Shown in pieces: positions 51,066 through 58,675 of a stretch of 64,000 nt of DNA (position 1 is its first letter; each line of letters starts with the position of its first letter). Position numbers and translations under genes: made by a program. The stretch spans positions 2,514,599 to 2,578,598 of the forward strand of contig NZ_CP145809.1 in NCBI RefSeq assembly GCF_038049925.1, in the 5' to 3' direction. The notes under the pieces are model-generated. The model saw only the letters and a list, made by a program, of their open reading frames with translations, searched no databases and was not told the origin of the DNA. Origin of the DNA: Georgenia sp. M64 (lineage in GTDB: Bacteria; Actinomycetota; Actinomycetes; Actinomycetales; Actinomycetaceae).

Positions 51066-51350
51066 ATGACGCGTATCGGAATCCGGGAGCTTCGCCAGCA
51101 CGCGTCCCGCTACGTCGCCATGGTGAGGAAGGGCGAGACCGTCGAGGTGACGGACCGGGGACAGCTGGTCGCACTCCTCACCCCCCCGGAAGGCCCCAGG
51201 AGCGCTCGGGAGCAGCTGATCGCGGCCGGCCAGCTCATTCCGGCGACGAGTCCGAGTGGGCGTCTCCGCTCCCCGCACCCTGTGCCGGTGGCACCCGGCG
51301 AACCGACCAACGAGGATCTGCTCGACGCCGGCCGCGAGGAACGGTTGTGA
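51066..51350 (+). CDS. Phd/YefM-type antitoxin
   Basis: This 94-residue antitoxin begins TRIGIRELRQHASRYVAMVR followed by KGETVEVTDRGQLVALL, the Phd/YefM DNA-binding and dimerisation fold. The C-terminal part (NEDLLDAGREERL) is acidic and should mask the PIN toxin. ATG 51066 follows GTCCGGT with no strong ribosome binding site. The stop overlaps the toxin start as GTGA, and expression is probably repressed through the palindrome immediately upstream. Confidence 0.9.
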   Translation: MTRIGIRELRQHASRYVAMVRKGETVEVTDRGQLVALLTPPEGPRSAREQLIAAGQLIPATSPSGRLRSPHPVPVAPGEPTNEDLLDAGREERL

Positions 51351-51748
51351 TCTACCTCGACTCGTCGGCGGTGATGAAGCTGGTGCGCCGCGAGGCAGAG
51401 ACAGCCGGGATCCTCGAGTGGCTCCAGCTTCACCGTGACCTCCCCGCGGTGACGAGCGAGCTCGGCCGGGTCGAGGTCCTGCGAGCCGCGCGACGAGCGG
51501 GCGCGAACGCGCTGGCTGAGGCGCGGGCCGTCGTGGGAGACCTCGACCTCATCTCGCTCGACCGCGCGGTGCAGGACGTCGCATGCGACGTCGGAGAGCC
51601 ATCGCTCAGGACCTTGGACGCCCTCCACCTCGCCTCCGCCCTCCTGCTCGGCGAGGCCCTGACGGTCCTCGTCACGTACGACCATCGACTCGCCGATGCC
51701 GCGCGGGCCGCCGGCCTGGTCGTCGCCTCTCCCGGCCGGTCGACCTGA
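51347..51748 (+). CDS. vapC: VapC-type PIN-domain ribonuclease toxin
   Basis: This 133-residue PIN toxin starts at GTG 51347 with IYLDSSAVMKLVRRE, supplying the first metal aspartate (D5). The acidic residues in SELGRVEVLRA, TLDALHLASAL (conserved D-x-x-x-x-A) and VTYDHRLADAA complete the site. PIN toxins cleave tRNA, rRNA or mRNA. All acidic residues are present, so the toxin should be functional. Confidence 0.92.
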   Translation: MIYLDSSAVMKLVRREAETAGILEWLQLHRDLPAVTSELGRVEVLRAARRAGANALAEARAVVGDLDLISLDRAVQDVACDVGEPSLRTLDALHLASALLLGEALTVLVTYDHRLADAARAAGLVVASPGRST

Positions 51749-51790
51749 CGTGGCACACTCGCCGGTCTTCCACGACCGGGTCGCTCGCCC

Positions 51791-53170
51791 TCAACACGCC
51801 CCTAGCTGCACCAGCGTGTCCGTCAGACCACTGACGAAGGCATCGAGGTCGGGGACGACGTCGCCGTCGCCCACCACGTCGATCTCCAGCGTCCCGGCGT
51901 AGGAGAGCACCCCGACGGACAGCGCGAGGTTGCCCTGGTTCGTGCCCAGCTGGAACAGCTCCAGCACCGGCGCGCCCGCGAAGACGAGCGGCGCCGTCGG
52001 GCCGGGGAGGTTGCTGACGAGCAGGTTCACCATGCGCTGGTGGTTCATCACCCCGACCATCCAGCGGCGCAGCAGCCGTCCGCCAGGTCTCAGCGGCGGC
52101 CGGCCCCGCCGGGCGGCGGTGTGGGCGGCGATGCGCTTCAGGCGGCGCACCGGGTCCGCCTCCCCCACCGGGACGGGCACGACGCGCACGCCGGTGAGGT
52201 TGCCGGGGGCTCCGTCGGACCGGGCCGCGGCGGGATCGCGGAGCGAGGCGATGACCGAGACCCGCAGGACGAGGTCGTCGCTCAGCTCGCCGCGCTGCTC
52301 GAGCAGACGCCGGGCGCCGCCGGCCACGGCGGCCAGGACGACGTCGTTGACCTTGCCGCCGTGCGCGTGGGCGACGGCCTTCGTGCGGGCCAGGTCGGCG
52401 CGGGCGAGGACGACCCGACTGCGTCCACCCACCGGCCGGTTGAAGGAGACGGCGGGCGCCCGGCCGGCGCGCAGCACCCCCGCCGTCTCCACCGCCCTCG
52501 CCGCGGTCAGCCGGGCGCCGGTCGCGACAGCGCGGGTGGTGGCACGCAGGCCCTGACGGGTCGGCGCACGTTCAGCGGCGTCGCGCACGGTGGCGTCGCC
52601 GCGGCCCGCCCCCGGATCGGTGACCTGCCCGTGTGGCGGCGCGCCCGGGGCACCCTCGAACAGCGACTCCAGCAGACCGAGGACCGCGACGCCGTCGGCG
52701 ATCACGTGGTGCAGCCGGAGGAACAGCCCGACCCGGTTCTCCGGCAGACCGGTGAGGAGCCACATCTCCCACAGCGGGTAGCGACGGTCGAGCGGACGCT
52801 CGTTGATCCGGGTGCAGGTCTCGAGCAGCGCGGCCTCGTCGGCGGGCGGGTCGAGCGCCCGGGTGCGCACGTGCCGGGTGAGGTCGATCGCGCCCGGAGC
52901 CGACCAGCGCGGCCCGCCGTGAGCGGCCCCGCGCGCCATGCCGCGGGGCGGCAGGACCAGCCGCTGGCGCAGGCGTCGGGGCAGGCGCGCGCTCACGTAC
53001 TCGCGCACGGCATCGAGCCGCACCTCACCCGCGGGGTCGCGCAGCGGCCGCCCGTCGAGGACGGCGAGCGCGGCGACGTGCATGACCACCCCGCGGGCCT
53101 CGACCATGAGGTTGGTGACATCCATGGCGCTGAGGCGGTCCGGCCGCGCGGGCCGTCGCTCGAGGGTCAC
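51791..53170 (-). CDS. wax ester synthase/diacylglycerol acyltransferase (WS/DGAT family)
   Basis: This 459-residue acyltransferase transfers acyl-CoA to diacylglycerol or alcohols to make storage lipid. The active site LHHVIADGVAVLGLL contains HHxxxDG near residue 137. The C-terminal VNLLVSNLPGPTAPLVFAGA matches the conserved SN-PGP motif. I choose GTG 53170 because GGAGG lies six bases upstream, while an upstream ATG lacks a site. Such genes are typical of lipid-storing actinomycetes. It is convergent with vapC and divergent from the SDR gene. Confidence 0.9.
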   Translation of the reverse strand: MTLERRPARPDRLSAMDVTNLMVEARGVVMHVAALAVLDGRPLRDPAGEVRLDAVREYVSARLPRRLRQRLVLPPRGMARGAAHGGPRWSAPGAIDLTRHVRTRALDPPADEAALLETCTRINERPLDRRYPLWEMWLLTGLPENRVGLFLRLHHVIADGVAVLGLLESLFEGAPGAPPHGQVTDPGAGRGDATVRDAAERAPTRQGLRATTRAVATGARLTAARAVETAGVLRAGRAPAVSFNRPVGGRSRVVLARADLARTKAVAHAHGGKVNDVVLAAVAGGARRLLEQRGELSDDLVLRVSVIASLRDPAAARSDGAPGNLTGVRVVPVPVGEADPVRRLKRIAAHTAARRGRPPLRPGGRLLRRWMVGVMNHQRMVNLLVSNLPGPTAPLVFAGAPVLELFQLGTNQGNLALSVGVLSYAGTLEIDVVGDGDVVPDLDAFVSGLTDTLVQLGAC

Positions 53171-53338
53171 CGGCCACCTCCCCGCCGTCGGGAGCTCACA
53201 CCACAACCGTAGGGGCGGCGGTCGGGAAGCGGCGTCTGTCGGCGACCGGGCCGGGCACCGGCTGGGCCCATGGTCCGGCTCGCCGTCCCCTGGTCGTGCG
53301 TAGGTTCAGGACCACGACCGTCAACGAGGAGAGTCGCC

Positions 53339-54112
53339 ATGGGCACTTACGTCATCACCGGCGCCGCATCCGGCATCGGCCGGACCACGTCCGAGATCCT
53401 GACCTCACGCGGACACCGGGTGGTGGGGGTCGATCTCGCGGGTGTCGACGTCGACGCCGACCTGTCCACGCCTGATGGCCGCGAACGCATGGTCGAGGAG
53501 GTACGCGGGATCACCGGCGGTCGCATCGACGCCGTCATCGCCTGCGCTGGACTCTCGACCCCGACGACGACGACCGTGCGGGTGAACTTCTACGGCGCCG
53601 TCGCGACGCTCCAGGGCCTGCGCCCGCTGCTGGCCGGGTCCCCCGCGCCGCGCGCCGCGGCCGTCGCCTCGATGGCTTCGCTGTTCCCGCCGGACGAGGA
53701 GCTGCTCACCCTGCTGCTCGAGGGGACCGAGGACGAGGCCGTCGCACGGGCCGAGGTGCTCGCCGCCGACGAGCGGGCCGGCCAGATCTACGGGACCTCC
53801 AAGCGGGCGCTCGCCCTGTGGGTCCGCGCCCACGCCGCCACCCCGGAGTGGGCCGGTGCCGGGATTCCGCTCAACGCCGTTGCGCCGGGCATCATCCGCA
53901 CCCCGATGACCACCGACCTGCTCACCACCGAGGAGAGCACGAAGGCGCTCCTGCAGCAGGTACCCATGCCGCTCAACGGCGTCGCGGAACCCGAGACGGT
54001 CGGGTACCTGCTCGCGTGGCTGACGGGCGAGGAGAACACCCACCTGTGCGGGCAGGTCGTCTTCGTCGACGGCGGCTCCGACGCGGTCATCCGCGGGGCG
54101 TCCACCTGGTAG
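53339..54112 (+). CDS. short-chain dehydrogenase/reductase
   Basis: This 257-residue Rossmann-fold oxidoreductase has the nucleotide motif VITGAASGIGRTTSEIL at residues 5-21 and the NAG-equivalent IACAGLSTP. The catalytic serine is in VASMASLF and the Tyr/Lys pair in YGTSKRALALW, followed by NAVAPGIIRTPMTTD. It resembles hydroxysteroid dehydrogenases of the 3-alpha-HSD type, but the substrate is unknown. ATG 53339 has GAGGAGAG upstream. It is convergent with the membrane protein gene at 54125. Confidence 0.9.
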   Translation: MGTYVITGAASGIGRTTSEILTSRGHRVVGVDLAGVDVDADLSTPDGRERMVEEVRGITGGRIDAVIACAGLSTPTTTTVRVNFYGAVATLQGLRPLLAGSPAPRAAAVASMASLFPPDEELLTLLLEGTEDEAVARAEVLAADERAGQIYGTSKRALALWVRAHAATPEWAGAGIPLNAVAPGIIRTPMTTDLLTTEESTKALLQQVPMPLNGVAEPETVGYLLAWLTGEENTHLCGQVVFVDGGSDAVIRGASTW

Positions 54113-54124
54113 CCGGCCGACGCC

Positions 54125-54721
54125 TCACCGCCCGCGGTCGCGCTGCCGCTGCCGCATGACCACGTAGGTCGCCCCGCCGAGCAGCAGTCCGGCGACGACC
54201 ACGATCACCGTGCCGGTCGGGCCGGACACGACGGACTCGAGCATCTGGCGGGACTGCGACGTCGGGTCGGCGAGGACGACGCCCACGAACGCCGCGACCA
54301 GCACGCCGGCGAGGACGGACACCCACCGCGACGACACCCCGTCCAGGCCCATCTTCCGGCGCAGGATCTGAGCGGCGCGGACGATGCGCCCGGCCCGGAC
54401 GATCCTCAGCGCACCCACGACCCGGAGCAGGCGGAGAAGCTGGACCGGGCCGATCGCAAGGACGACGGCGATGGCAACGGCCACGGTGAGCAGCACCATC
54501 CAGATGTGCTTGCGCAGCCACGCGACCTTGTCGCCCGAGACGGCGAAGAGCACGACCGTCTCGGCGACGAGGACTCCCCCGCTCAGCCAGTTCGCGCCCG
54601 TGCCGAGCATCGCCCAGGGGTCGTCGAGGAGTGTGAGGAAGACGGCGGGGACCGAGGCGACGGCGGCGACCAGGACCGGCAGGGCGAGGCGCTCCTCCCA
54701 CCGGCTCTCGCGTTCCTCCAT
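54125..54721 (-). CDS. small membrane protein with voltage-sensor-like S4 helix
   Basis: This 198-residue protein has about five or six membrane segments. The fourth, LLRLLRVVGALRIVRAGRIV followed by RAAQILRRK, carries arginine at nearly every third position, the hallmark of an S4 voltage sensor. The first segments (LPVLVAAVASVPAVFLTLL) resemble the N-terminus of ion-transporter proteins. After S4 come two further helices, but no TxGYG or other pore filter is seen. It may be a voltage-sensor-only protein, such as a proton channel, or a degenerate channel. The start is ATG 54721. Confidence 0.65.
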   Translation of the reverse strand: MEERESRWEERLALPVLVAAVASVPAVFLTLLDDPWAMLGTGANWLSGGVLVAETVVLFAVSGDKVAWLRKHIWMVLLTVAVAIAVVLAIGPVQLLRLLRVVGALRIVRAGRIVRAAQILRRKMGLDGVSSRWVSVLAGVLVAAFVGVVLADPTSQSRQMLESVVSGPTGTVIVVVAGLLLGGATYVVMRQRQRDRGR

Positions 54722-54787
54722 CGGCCACCACGGTACCGGGGCGGCGCGGCCTGGCCGACTTGGGTCGGCGGGTCAGGACGCGTCGAC

Positions 54788-54859
54788 GACGGCGCTGCCT
54801 GTTCCGGAGGCGACGGCGCTGCCTGTTCCGGAGGCGACGGCGCTGCCTGTTCCGGAGGC
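54788..54859. repeat. three perfect 24-nt tandem repeats
   Basis: The unit GACGGCGCTGCCTGTTCC plus GGAGGC occurs three times without any change at 54788-54811, 54812-54835 and 54836-54859. It lies just upstream of the voltage-sensor-like gene and directly before the 20-bp inverted repeat. Identical copies imply recent expansion. Confidence 0.9.
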
Positions 54860-54861
54860 GC

Positions 54862-54918
54862 CGAGTTGGGGGTTGTTGCGAAAATCTGGCGCACAGAGTC
54901 GCAACAACCCCCAACTCG
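54862..54918. repeat. 20-bp perfect inverted repeat (REP-like hairpin)
   Basis: Arms 54862-54881 (CGAGTTGGGGGTTGTTGCGA) and 54899-54918 are perfect reverse complements separated by 17 nt. It is a large hairpin, related in sequence to the inverted repeat at 56967-57030. The central tandem array starts inside its right arm. Confidence 0.9.
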
Positions 54919-55126
54919 ACGAGTGGTCGCCCGGGCTCAGGCTTCCTCGACGAGTGGTCGCCCGGCGCAGGCGCCCTCGACGAGTGGTCGCCCGGGCGCA
55001 GGCGCCCTCGACGAGTGGTCGCCCGGCTCAGGCGCCCTCGACGAGTGGTCGCCCGGGCGCAGGCGCCCTCGACGAGTGGTCGCCCGGGGCGCAGGCGCCC
55101 TCGACAACCGGCAAGTCGCCCGCCGG
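54916..55126. repeat. six-copy 30-31-nt tandem repeat array
   Basis: The unit TCGACGAGTGGTCGCCCGG, followed by GCGCAGGCGCCC, starts at 54916, 54947, 54977, 55008, 55038 and 55069, with a diverged partial copy at 55101. The spacing of 30-32 nt varies through small changes in a G-run. Each unit contains a GGGCGC/GCGCCC mini-palindrome. All reading frames stay open through parts of the array, but none has a start or family match, so I treat it as noncoding. Confidence 0.85.
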
Positions 55127-55175
55127 CCGCCAGGCGCCCGGGGGCCGGCCGCCGGCCGCCGGGCACCCGGGGGTC

Positions 55176-56774
55176 CTACTCGGCCGGGACACCGATGCGG
55201 TCCAGGAGGTCGTCGGCGACGCCGGCGAGGTACTCCGCGCCCCACTCGGTGAGGTAGCCGGCGTCGATCTGCTCGGCGTCGACCTCAGCCACCAGCGCGA
55301 GGTACTCCGCCCGGCTGCCGTAGGTCTGCTCGAACTCCTCGGCGGTGATGAGGTCCACCGAGCCGTAGACCGACCCCGGCTTCGAGGCGCCGAGGTAGGT
55401 GCCGAGCGGGTGCTCGATGAGCCCGTAGCGCACACCGCCGGTGACGTTGCCGCTCTCGTCACGGACGAAGGCGCCGTCGGCCTGGTCGAACCAGAGCGAG
55501 GGTGCGGCCTCCTTGCCGGTCTTGCTCCAGGTCACCAGCGCCTCGGCGGCGGCGATGATCGTGGGCTCGAGCGGGTAGGGGTTGAGGGCGTCGCGGAACT
55601 CCTGCTCGTGGACGGCGGTGTTGGGCAGCCGGCCCGACTTGTAGATCTCCTCGTCCGCAGGGATGACCGGGGAGAGGAGGTCGGTGTGCGGGGTGCCGGG
55701 CACCTGCCAGTGGCGGCGGTTGTCCGGCAGGTCCTTCTCGGCCAGCGTCGCGGTGCCGAACAGGCCGGCGTCACCCTCGGAGGTGACGGTGATGAAGGGG
55801 ACGTCGAGCGCGGGCTCGGAGCCCGGGCCGACGACGAAGCCGTCAGTGTCGGCCTGCGTGAGCGGACGCTCGAGGACGGCGCCGACGGAGTTGAGGTAGC
55901 CGTCGAAGACCGGTCCGCGGTTCGCCGCGGTGACGGCCTCGTGGAAGTGCGTGGCGTAGGTGTTGATGTAGATGCCGGACTGGGACTGGCCCATGAGCAG
56001 GACCGTCTTGGCCTTCTCGCCGCCGAGGACGGCGCGCCCGTCGTTGCCGTCGAGCAGTGTGCCGACCTGGGTGAGGATGTCCCACGCGAGGCCCTCCTCC
56101 GCGCCGGGCACGACCATGAAGGGGTTGAACGAGGACGGGTCGTTCGGGTTGGCGACGATCGGCTCGCGCTCGACGTCCTCGACGTCCCAGGTCAGCGGTG
56201 CGTAGCGCTCGGCGTCGAAGTTCTTCAGCGCGTCGATCTGGATGGGCTTGGAGGTGACGCCGATGACGGTGTGGCCCTCGTCCATCGCCCAATCCCACAT
56301 GCGGCGCCAGTGGTCCTCGCCCGGGAAGCCGTTGGAGGCGTTGAGGATGTCCACGAGCACGACGCCGGAGGAGTCGCCCTTGTGGGCGGGACGGCGCACG
56401 AGGATGTGGTTGGTGTAGTCGACGTCCTCGGTGACGACGGCCAGCTCGCCGTCGGCGGCCGCGTCGTCGTCGTAGACGTTGGCCGTGCCGGAGAGGAAGT
56501 ACTCCTCCTCCACGTAGCCGCGCGCGGCGAGGTCGAGCGGCTGGCGGGCGCGCTCCATCGTGGACCAGGGGTAGCTGTCCTCGGCGACGGCGATCGGTCC
56601 GACGACGTCGGGCACGGCGGTGAGGGACTCGGTGACGGCGTCGAGCTCGGTGTGCGGGTTCGTGCCGGCTGGCGGGGCGGCGACGGCCGGGGCGACCGCG
56701 GCGGTCAGGCCGAGCGCAGCGACGGCGGCTGCGGTCAGCGCGGTGCGCCGGCGGGGAAGTCTGTGGGTGGTCAA
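55176..56774 (-). CDS. secreted alpha/beta-hydrolase-domain protein
   Basis: This 532-residue exported protein is of the large alpha/beta hydrolase domain family (Abhydrolase_10-like). The signal peptide is RRRTALTAAAVAALGLTAAV, cleaved near VAAPPAG. Family features are VVLVDILNASNGFPGEDHW, HTVIGVTSKPI, and the nucleophile elbow LMGQSQSGIYINTYATHFHE with serine in GQSQSG; GTPHTDLLSPV may hold the histidine. The start is TTG 56774 behind AAGGAGA, since no ATG or GTG lies near the signal peptide. The substrate is unknown. The gene is flanked by two related inverted repeats. Confidence 0.85.
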   Translation of the reverse strand: MTTHRLPRRRTALTAAAVAALGLTAAVAPAVAAPPAGTNPHTELDAVTESLTAVPDVVGPIAVAEDSYPWSTMERARQPLDLAARGYVEEEYFLSGTANVYDDDAAADGELAVVTEDVDYTNHILVRRPAHKGDSSGVVLVDILNASNGFPGEDHWRRMWDWAMDEGHTVIGVTSKPIQIDALKNFDAERYAPLTWDVEDVEREPIVANPNDPSSFNPFMVVPGAEEGLAWDILTQVGTLLDGNDGRAVLGGEKAKTVLLMGQSQSGIYINTYATHFHEAVTAANRGPVFDGYLNSVGAVLERPLTQADTDGFVVGPGSEPALDVPFITVTSEGDAGLFGTATLAEKDLPDNRRHWQVPGTPHTDLLSPVIPADEEIYKSGRLPNTAVHEQEFRDALNPYPLEPTIIAAAEALVTWSKTGKEAAPSLWFDQADGAFVRDESGNVTGGVRYGLIEHPLGTYLGASKPGSVYGSVDLITAEEFEQTYGSRAEYLALVAEVDAEQIDAGYLTEWGAEYLAGVADDLLDRIGVPAE

Positions 56775-56966
56775 GGAACTCTCCTTCGAGGAACGTCGGT
56801 GTTCGGCCCGGCGGCGGTGGTGGGCGCACTGGCGGGCGTGCGCGCCGCGGACAGCCCGGGTGACGGACGGCGCGGCACGGGCCCGAGTCTGGGCAGCAGC
56901 GTCCGAAATGGCCACCGGTTGCCACATCTTGCAGGGAGCAGTGGCGGGGCCCGTTGCCCGGCCGTG

Positions 56967-57030
56967 CGCCGAGTTGTGGGTTGTGGTCATCCGATCGACC
57001 TCGAAGGCAGCACGAACCCACAACTCGGCG
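56967..57030. repeat. 16-bp inverted repeat related to the one at 54862
   Basis: Arms CGCCGAGTTGTGGGTT (56967-56982) and its complement at 57015-57030 are perfect; three further pairs form past a one-base bulge. The arm shares CGAGTTG-GGGTTG with the repeat at 54862-54918. It lies upstream of the hydrolase gene. Confidence 0.85.
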
Positions 57031-57074
57031 ACGGTGGCGCGGTTGGCCTGGCGCGCCGGGACCAGGCATGCCGA

Positions 57075-57105
57075 TGACCGGCCACGCGCGCGGCGTGGCC
57101 GGTCA
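57075..57105 (-). terminator. hairpin terminator of the LPATG-protein gene
   Basis: A 13-bp perfect stem (57075-57087 with 57093-57105) and a 5-nt loop lie 14 nt downstream of the stop codon at 57119. Confidence 0.8.
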
Positions 57106-57118
57106 CCTGCAGTGTTCG

Positions 57119-58597
57119 TCAGCTGATCTGCACCCCGAGCCGACGGGTGAGGGCGAGACCGGCCGCCATGAGGAGCAGGGCGAGCCCGCCGAGCGTCCTG
57201 CCGTCCGCGCCGGTTGCCGGGAGCGAGCCGGATCCGGTGGTCAGCGCAGCCGCTTCGGTGCCGGACATCTGCGGCAGCGGGCCGCCGGACGCAGTGAGGG
57301 CGTGCGTCAGGTTGGCGACAGTGACCACCCGACCGGCGCCGAGGACGCCGGTACCGAGAGCACCTCCACCGGTGGAGACGACGGCCTCGTCGCCTGCGGT
57401 CTTGTCGGCGGAGTCGACACCGAAGTCGACCTCGGCATCGACAATGACCTCGCCGCTGCCGGTGTCGGTGCCCGTGCCGGTGTCGGTGCCAGTGCCGGTG
57501 TCGGTGTCGGTGCCATCGTTGCCGGTGCCAGTCCCGGAGTCGCTGTCAGTGCCACCGATCGCGACGTCCACATCGACCGTGGCCGGATCGGTCGCGTCAG
57601 CGGCCTCCTCCTCCGACAGATCGCCACCGAGAAGCTCGCCGTCGACATCGACAACCTCGTTGCCGGCGTCGCCCGTCAGGTCGACCTCGACGTCCGCAAT
57701 GGCGAGCTCGTCGGTGCCCACCGCAGCGTCACCGGTGACGGCACCGCTGTCGGTGCCACCGATCGCGAGATCCACGTCGACCGTGGCCGGGTCAGCGGCG
57801 TCGGTAGCCTGCTCCTCCGACAGGTCACCACCGAGAAGCTCGGCATCGACGTCGACAACCTCGTTCGAGGCGTCGCCGGCCAGGTCGACCTCCGCGTCCG
57901 CGTTGACCACCTCGTCGGTGCCGATCCCGATGACACCGGTCTCCGTGCCGGCGCCGGTCTCACCCGTGCCGGTGCCAGTCCCGGAGTCACCGGTGTCGCC
58001 GATCGCGAGGTCGACATCGACGGTGGCCGGATCGGTCGCGTCAGCGGCCTGCTCCTCGGACAGATCGCCGCCGAGAAGCTCGGCGTCGACGTCGACAACC
58101 TCGTTCGTGGCCTCGCCGGTCAGGTCGACCTCCGCATCCGCGGCGATGACTTCACCGGTGCCGATCACGGCACCATCGGTTTCCGCACCGGCTTCGGTCT
58201 CACCCGTTCCGGTGTCGATGCCACCGATCGCGACATCAGCATCGACCGTGGCCGGATCGGTCGCGTCGGCGGCCTGCTCCTCCGACAGGTCACCACCGAG
58301 GAGCTCGGCATCGACGTCGACAACCTCGTTGGCGGCATTGCCGGTCAGGTCGACCTCCGCATCCGCGGTGACGACCTCGCCGGTGTCTGTGTCCGTGGTG
58401 GCGTCGGTGAGGGTCGCGTCGACGTCCACCAGGACGTCCTCCGTGGCTGTCGCCTCGGTGACGACCTCGACGGATGCTTCGGCGTTGAGGTCGATGCCGG
58501 TTCCGCCGACCTCGGCGTGTGCTGCTGTGGCGCCGGCGGCGAAGAGGCCACCGGTGACGAGCGCTGTCTTGAGCGCCCGACTGACGTAGATGTGCAT
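57119..58597 (-). CDS. sortase-anchored repeat protein (LPATG)
   Basis: This 492-residue cell-wall protein has a signal peptide (TALVTGGLFAAGATAAHAEV) and a C-terminal sorting signal LPATGADGRTLGGLALLL with a membrane helix and RR tail. Between them four repeats share EVDLTG-A-NEVVDVDAEL, LLGGDLSEEQAADATDPATV and DVDVAIGGTD, at DNA spacings of about 205, 240 and 222 nt. Linkers are Gly/Thr/Asp-rich. The protein is extremely acidic, which suggests Ca2+ binding or an adhesive stalk. ATG 58597 has AGGAGA upstream. No sortase gene is in the window. The next gene upstream also encodes a repetitive exported protein. Confidence 0.88.
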   Translation of the reverse strand: MHIYVSRALKTALVTGGLFAAGATAAHAEVGGTGIDLNAEASVEVVTEATATEDVLVDVDATLTDATTDTDTGEVVTADAEVDLTGNAANEVVDVDAELLGGDLSEEQAADATDPATVDADVAIGGIDTGTGETEAGAETDGAVIGTGEVIAADAEVDLTGEATNEVVDVDAELLGGDLSEEQAADATDPATVDVDLAIGDTGDSGTGTGTGETGAGTETGVIGIGTDEVVNADAEVDLAGDASNEVVDVDAELLGGDLSEEQATDAADPATVDVDLAIGGTDSGAVTGDAAVGTDELAIADVEVDLTGDAGNEVVDVDGELLGGDLSEEEAADATDPATVDVDVAIGGTDSDSGTGTGNDGTDTDTGTGTDTGTGTDTGSGEVIVDAEVDFGVDSADKTAGDEAVVSTGGGALGTGVLGAGRVVTVANLTHALTASGGPLPQMSGTEAAALTTGSGSLPATGADGRTLGGLALLLMAAGLALTRRLGVQIS

Positions 58598-58647
58598 GGC
58601 TGAATCTCCTGACTGAGGATGGGTGCGCACATGGCGCGGGGTCGCGT

Positions 58648-58665
58648 GCCGGCAGTGGTGCCGGC
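58648..58665 (-). terminator. small hairpin after the heptad-repeat gene
   Basis: GCCGGCA (58648-58654) and TGCCGGC (58659-58665) form a 7-bp stem with a 4-nt loop just beyond the stop at 58676. It is a weak terminator candidate. Confidence 0.4.
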
Positions 58666-58675
58666 CGGACCGGCC

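Noticed and set aside
54916-55100. CRISPR array
   Set aside because: The six copies are contiguous 30-31-nt units with no unique spacers, and no cas genes are nearby.
54384-57077. A very long plus-strand frame running through the tandem repeats and the hydrolase gene
   Set aside because: It is open only because of GC-rich repeat composition; it crosses two genes on the other strand and has no protein family features.
57147-58589. A 480-residue plus-strand frame with TSTVAGSVAS repeats opposite the LPATG gene
   Set aside because: Its repeats mirror those of the minus-strand gene; there is no signal peptide or start site, and the sense strand has both a signal peptide and a sorting signal.
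57331-58594. Frameshift or assembly error in the repeat gene
   Set aside because: The reading frame is intact from signal peptide to LPATG across all four repeats.
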